This document shows, piece after piece, positions 61,228-64,000 of a stretch of 64,000 nt of DNA. Under the pieces are notes generated by a model, which had not been told where the DNA came from, did no database searches, and saw only the letters and a program-made list of their open reading frames with translations. The DNA lies in the NCBI RefSeq assembly GCF_004745635.1, contig NZ_SRLB01000002.1, positions 124,001-188,000 of the forward strand, given 5' to 3'. Made by a program: the position numbers and the translations under genes. The DNA comes from Methylobacterium nonmethylotrophicum (GTDB taxonomy: Bacteria > Pseudomonadota > Alphaproteobacteria > Rhizobiales > Beijerinckiaceae). How positions within the stretch are numbered: the stretch's first letter is position 1; each line of letters opens with the position of its first letter.

Positions 61228-62370
61228 CTACCCCAGTTCCGACACCAGGAATTCCCGCACCGCTCCCGCCTCGATCCCCGGCGCGATGAAGCTCTGCCCG
61301 ATCCCGCGGGCGAGGATGAAGGTCAGCGCCCCGTCGCGGACCTTCTTGTCCTGGCGCATGGCGTCGAGGAGCTGGTCGGCGTCGCCGCATCCGCCCGGGA
61401 CCTGACCCAAGGTGGTCGGCAAGCCGGCGAGCGCCAGGTGGTTGGCGACCCGGCCGGCGTCCTGGCCCGGGCAGAGGCCGAGCCGGGCCGAGAACCGGAA
61501 GGCGAGGCACAGGCCGATCGCCACCGCCTCGCCGTGGACGAGGCGGGCGGACTCGTAGGCGGTCAGGCGCTCCAGCGCATGCGCGAAGGTGTGGCCGAGG
61601 TTGAGCAGCGCCCGCTCGCCGTCCTCGCGCTCGTCGCGCACCACCACGCCGGCCTTGGCGCGGCAGCACGAGGCGACCGCCGCCTCGCGGGCGGGACCGC
61701 CCGAAAAGATCCCGGCGAGGTTGGCCTCGCACCAGGCGAAGAAGGCGGGATCGTCGATCAGCCCGTACTTCGCCACCTCGGCATAGCCGGCGCGCATCTC
61801 GCGCAGGGACAAGGTGTCGAGGGAGGCGGTATCGGCGATGACCAGGCTCGGCTGGTGGAAGGCGCCGACGAGGTTCTTGCCGTGGGGCGAGTTGATGCCG
61901 GTCTTGCCGCCGACCGAGGAATCGACCTGGGCGAGCAGCGTCGTCGGCGCCTGGACGAAGCGCACGCCCCGGCGCAGGGACGCGGCGGCGAAGCCTGCCA
62001 GGTCCCCGACGACGCCGCCGCCCAGCGCCAGGACGAGGTCGCGCCGCTCGATCCGGTGGGCGATCAGCCCGTCGCAGACCTGGGCGAAGCCGGCATAGCT
62101 CTTCGAGCCCTCGCCGGGCGGCACCGTGATCAGCGCGGTGCGCAAGCCCGCCTCCGCCAGCGAGGCGGTGACGGCTGCACCGTACGCGGCCGCGACAGTC
62201 TCGTCGCTCACCACCCCGACGGCCCGGGCCCCGAGGGCGGCAACGCGCGGGCCGATCTCGGCCAAGAGCCCCCGGCCGACCAGGATGTCGTAGGCCCGCC
62301 CCCCGTCGAGGGGCACGTGAACGGTCTCGGTCAGCACGGTGCTCGGATCCGAAAAAGCGGGGTGGCTCAC
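61228..62370 (-). CDS. aroB: 3-dehydroquinate synthase
   Basis: Second enzyme of the shikimate pathway: converts DAHP to 3-dehydroquinate with NAD(+) and Zn(2+). It is 380 residues. The NAD region has GGGVVGDLAGFAAASLRRGVRFVQAPTTLLAQVDSSVGGKTGINSPHGKNLVGAFHQP, with the catalytic Lys. Metal ligands are in the LLNLGHTFAHALE and HGEAVAIG motifs. The GTG start at 62370 overlaps the aroK stop (GTGA), so it is translationally coupled to shikimate kinase. Confidence 0.97.
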   Translation of the reverse strand: MSHPAFSDPSTVLTETVHVPLDGGRAYDILVGRGLLAEIGPRVAALGARAVGVVSDETVAAAYGAAVTASLAEAGLRTALITVPPGEGSKSYAGFAQVCDGLIAHRIERRDLVLALGGGVVGDLAGFAAASLRRGVRFVQAPTTLLAQVDSSVGGKTGINSPHGKNLVGAFHQPSLVIADTASLDTLSLREMRAGYAEVAKYGLIDDPAFFAWCEANLAGIFSGGPAREAAVASCCRAKAGVVVRDEREDGERALLNLGHTFAHALERLTAYESARLVHGEAVAIGLCLAFRFSARLGLCPGQDAGRVANHLALAGLPTTLGQVPGGCGDADQLLDAMRQDKKVRDGALTFILARGIGQSFIAPGIEAGAVREFLVSELG

Positions 62371-63059
62371 TGGGCCGCGAGGCCGTGGCGGGCGGGCTCG
62401 GGCGTGCCGCCGGACTCCGAGCCCTCCCCGGGCACGTCGCCCGCCGGCTCTCCCGCCAGGTCGCCCGCCAGGTCGCCTGCCAAGTCACCTGCCATGTAGG
62501 CGTCGAGGGCCTCGAGCACGTCCTGCACCACCCGGTCGTGGGAGACGTCGCGGGAGACCACCACCACGTCGGCCCCGCCATAGACGGGATGGCGCAGGTC
62601 CATCAGCCGGCGCATCGTGCCCTCGGGGTCCTCGTTCTGGAGCAGCGGCCGTCCCGGGCGCTTGCGCACCCGGCGCATCAGCACGTCGAGCTCCGCCTTG
62701 AGCCAGACCGAGACCCCGGCCTCGGCGATGCGCCGGCGGGTCTCCGGCCGCATGAAGGCGCCGCCGCCGGTGGCCAGCACCATCGGCCCCTCGCGCAGCA
62801 GGCGGGCGATCACCCGTTCCTCGCCGTCGCGAAAGCTCGGCTCGCCATAGATGGCGAAGATGTCCGGGATGGTCAGGCCGGCCGCCGCCTCGATCTCGTG
62901 GTCGGCATCCTTGAAGATCAGGCCGAGGCGCCCGGCCAGGCGCTTGCCGACGGTGCTCTTGCCCGCGCCCATGAGCCCGACCAGCACGATCGAGCGCAGG
63001 CCGAGGCCCCGGCGCACGCGTGCCTCGATCGACGGGTCCTGGGCGGGATGCTGGTTCAT
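62367..63059 (-). CDS. aroK: Shikimate kinase with repeat-expanded C-terminus
   Basis: Phosphorylates shikimate with ATP. It is 230 residues; the usual length is about 175-205. The P-loop GLMGAGKST is at residues 28-36. FKDADHEIE, EPSFRDGEERVIARLL, LATGGGAFM and the lid RPGRPLLQNEDP are all present. After the domain, a run of AGD(L/E) tetrapeptides comes from five imperfect 12-base repeats at 62437-62496. The ATG at 63059 fits the family. Followed by aroB with a 4-base overlap. Confidence 0.96.
   Translation of the reverse strand: MNQHPAQDPSIEARVRRGLGLRSIVLVGLMGAGKSTVGKRLAGRLGLIFKDADHEIEAAAGLTIPDIFAIYGEPSFRDGEERVIARLLREGPMVLATGGGAFMRPETRRRIAEAGVSVWLKAELDVLMRRVRKRPGRPLLQNEDPEGTMRRLMDLRHPVYGGADVVVVSRDVSHDRVVQDVLEALDAYMAGDLAGDLAGDLAGEPAGDVPGEGSESGGTPEPARHGLAAQ
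62437..62496. repeat. Five imperfect 12-bp tandem repeats in aroK
   Basis: Units of the form TCGCCCGCCAGG (with variants such as TCTCCCGCCAGG, TCGCCTGCCAAG, TCACCTGCCATG) stand at 62437, 62449, 62461, 62473 and 62485. They encode the AGDL-type repeats at the kinase C-terminus. Confidence 0.9.
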
Positions 63060-63292
63060 GCGGCGTTGTTTAGCCTGTTTTTCGCGCAGGGCGAAACGGC
63101 GGATATCGGGGAAAACTGCGCGCCCGGCCAACCCGGCTCGGCACCCGCGCAACAGGCGCCGGCATTCCGTTCCCGCGGCGCCGGGCGGCCTTGCCTTGAG
63201 GGGGCGGCGCGTGGTCGAACCGGCAGCCAAGGTGGCCGGTGCGCTGCGCCTGCACCGATCGTTGTCACGCGTAGTCCCGGGGCCCGTCCGAC

Positions 63293-63439
63293 GTGCCGAC
63301 CCTCTTCCGCTTCCTGGCCGTGGTGGCGATCCTGGCCGGGCTCGCCTTCGCGGCGATGTTCGCGCTCGCCACCTTCGTCGAGCCGACGCCGCGCGAGATC
63401 TCCGTCACGATCCCGAACTCGAAGCTGCAGCCGAAATGA
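63293..63439 (+). CDS. 48-residue conserved membrane protein
   Basis: GTG at 63293 opens 48 codons. One membrane helix (FLAVVAILAGLAFAAMFALATFV) follows a PTLFR start; the short tail EPTPREISVTIPNSKLQPK lies outside. A short single-pass protein with this LAxFVEP...EISVxIP pattern stands beside aroK in many Hyphomicrobiales, which supports it. Divergent from aroK; 24 bases before xerD. Confidence 0.75.
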   Translation: MPTLFRFLAVVAILAGLAFAAMFALATFVEPTPREISVTIPNSKLQPK

Positions 63440-63463
63440 GCGGCCCGCCATGAGCAGTCCGCG

Positions 63464-64000
63464 ATGAGCAGTCCGGGCCCGCAGGGCCTGATGCACGCCT
63501 ATCTCGACATGCTGGCGGCCGAGCGGGGCGCTGCCGCCAACACGCTCGCGGCCTACCGGCGCGACCTCGACGACTACCTCGCCCATCTCGCGGCCAGGCG
63601 CCTCGATCCCGGCGCCGTCGAGGCCGCGGGGGTGCGGGCCTACCTCGTCGAACTGGAGGCACGCGGGCTCAAGAGCACGTCGGCGGCCCGGCGACTCTCC
63701 TGCGTGCGCGGCTTCCACCGCTTCCTCTACGCGGAGGGCCTGGCCGAGAGCGATCCCACCGCGCCCGTCTCCGGGCCGAAGCGCGGCCGGGGCCTGCCGA
63801 AGGTGCTGTCGGTGGCGGAGGTCGACCGGCTCCTCACCGTCGCCAAGGAGGCGGCCCTCAACGCTCCGAACCCCGCCGAGGCGGCGCGGGCCGGGCGCAT
63901 GCACTGCCTGATCGAATTGCTCTACGCCACGGGCCTGCGCGTCTCCGAGCTCGTGGCCCTGCCGCGGGCGGCGGGCTCCACCAAGGAGCGCTTCCTGGTG
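63464..64000 (+). CDS. xerD: Tyrosine recombinase XerC/XerD-like, N-terminal part
   Basis: Only the first 179 residues are inside the window. The N-terminal core-binding domain reads MHAYLDMLAAERGAAANTLAAYRRDLDDYLAHLA, STSAARRLSCVRGFHRFLYAEGL and PTAPVSGPKRGRGLPKVLSVAEVDRLL. The catalytic domain starts with LIELLYATGLRVSELVALP, whose Arg is the first catalytic one; the RHR...Y remainder lies outside. XerC/D resolves chromosome dimers at dif. Position beside aroK favours xerD. A 13-base duplication (CATGAGCAGTCCG-type) precedes the ATG at 63464; the first copy (63450) stops after five codons. Confidence 0.9.
   Translation, partial: MSSPGPQGLMHAYLDMLAAERGAAANTLAAYRRDLDDYLAHLAARRLDPGAVEAAGVRAYLVELEARGLKSTSAARRLSCVRGFHRFLYAEGLAESDPTAPVSGPKRGRGLPKVLSVAEVDRLLTVAKEAALNAPNPAEAARAGRMHCLIELLYATGLRVSELVALPRAAGSTKERFLV

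Overview
The window is high-GC chromosomal DNA that reads like an alphaproteobacterium of the Hyphomicrobiales, most likely Methylobacterium or a close relative. The grounds are very GC-rich third positions, an IalB-family protein, a PTS-Ntr enzyme I (ptsP) beside lysC and ubiG, a prfA-prmC-DUF4167 block, and aroB-aroK next to a short membrane protein and a xerC/xerD recombinase. The assignment rests on gene content and order read by eye, not on a database search. No rRNA, tRNA or CRISPR array was recognised.

Layout. 1-8.9 kb: end of purH, a YjfB-like protein, an IalB-family protein, zwf with a duplicated tail, an SDR oxidoreductase, then a TetR regulator divergent from an osmC / acyl-CoA dehydrogenase / sulfurtransferase operon that ends in a strong hairpin terminator. 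8.9-10.6 kb: an AT-richer island with an unrecognised protein and a DUF2272 cysteine-hydrolase-like protein, probably acquired. 11-22.4 kb: core metabolism and information genes (solA-like oxidase, DUF4167, prmC, prfA, ptsP, lysC, ubiG, a PEBP protein, a quinone oxidoreductase). 22.4-31.6 kb: a TetR regulator, a tiny Cys-repeat membrane protein, a two-adaptor RND efflux operon and a CHASE-type hybrid histidine kinase. 32-35.6 kb: a dedicated sortase system, in which a vWA/VIT surface protein ending in LPQTG overlaps its class GN-type sortase, followed by an XRE-like regulator behind a palindromic operator array.

36.2-48.1 kb is an all-plus-strand block of mostly exported proteins: a caspase-like (C14) protease with Sel1 repeats, a DUF4384 protein, two translationally coupled unknown proteins, an unknown single-pass membrane protein, a trypsin-like protease, an OmpA-like protein and several small secreted or membrane proteins. 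This is the best candidate for an undescribed system. 48.2-50.6 kb: a ModA-like binding protein, a decayed MFS transporter and an AEC carrier.

50.7-58.3 kb (minus strand) is a MoxR ATPase / DUF58 / DUF4159 / vWA-like membrane-protein operon, interrupted between its last two genes by a DUF559 nuclease-like gene next to a pair of inverted repeats. 58.4-64 kb: a lidless tannase-family esterase, a DUF3237 protein, a Uma2-family nuclease-like protein, aroB and aroK (overlapping), a 48-residue membrane protein and the start of a tyrosine recombinase (xerD-like) that runs off the window.
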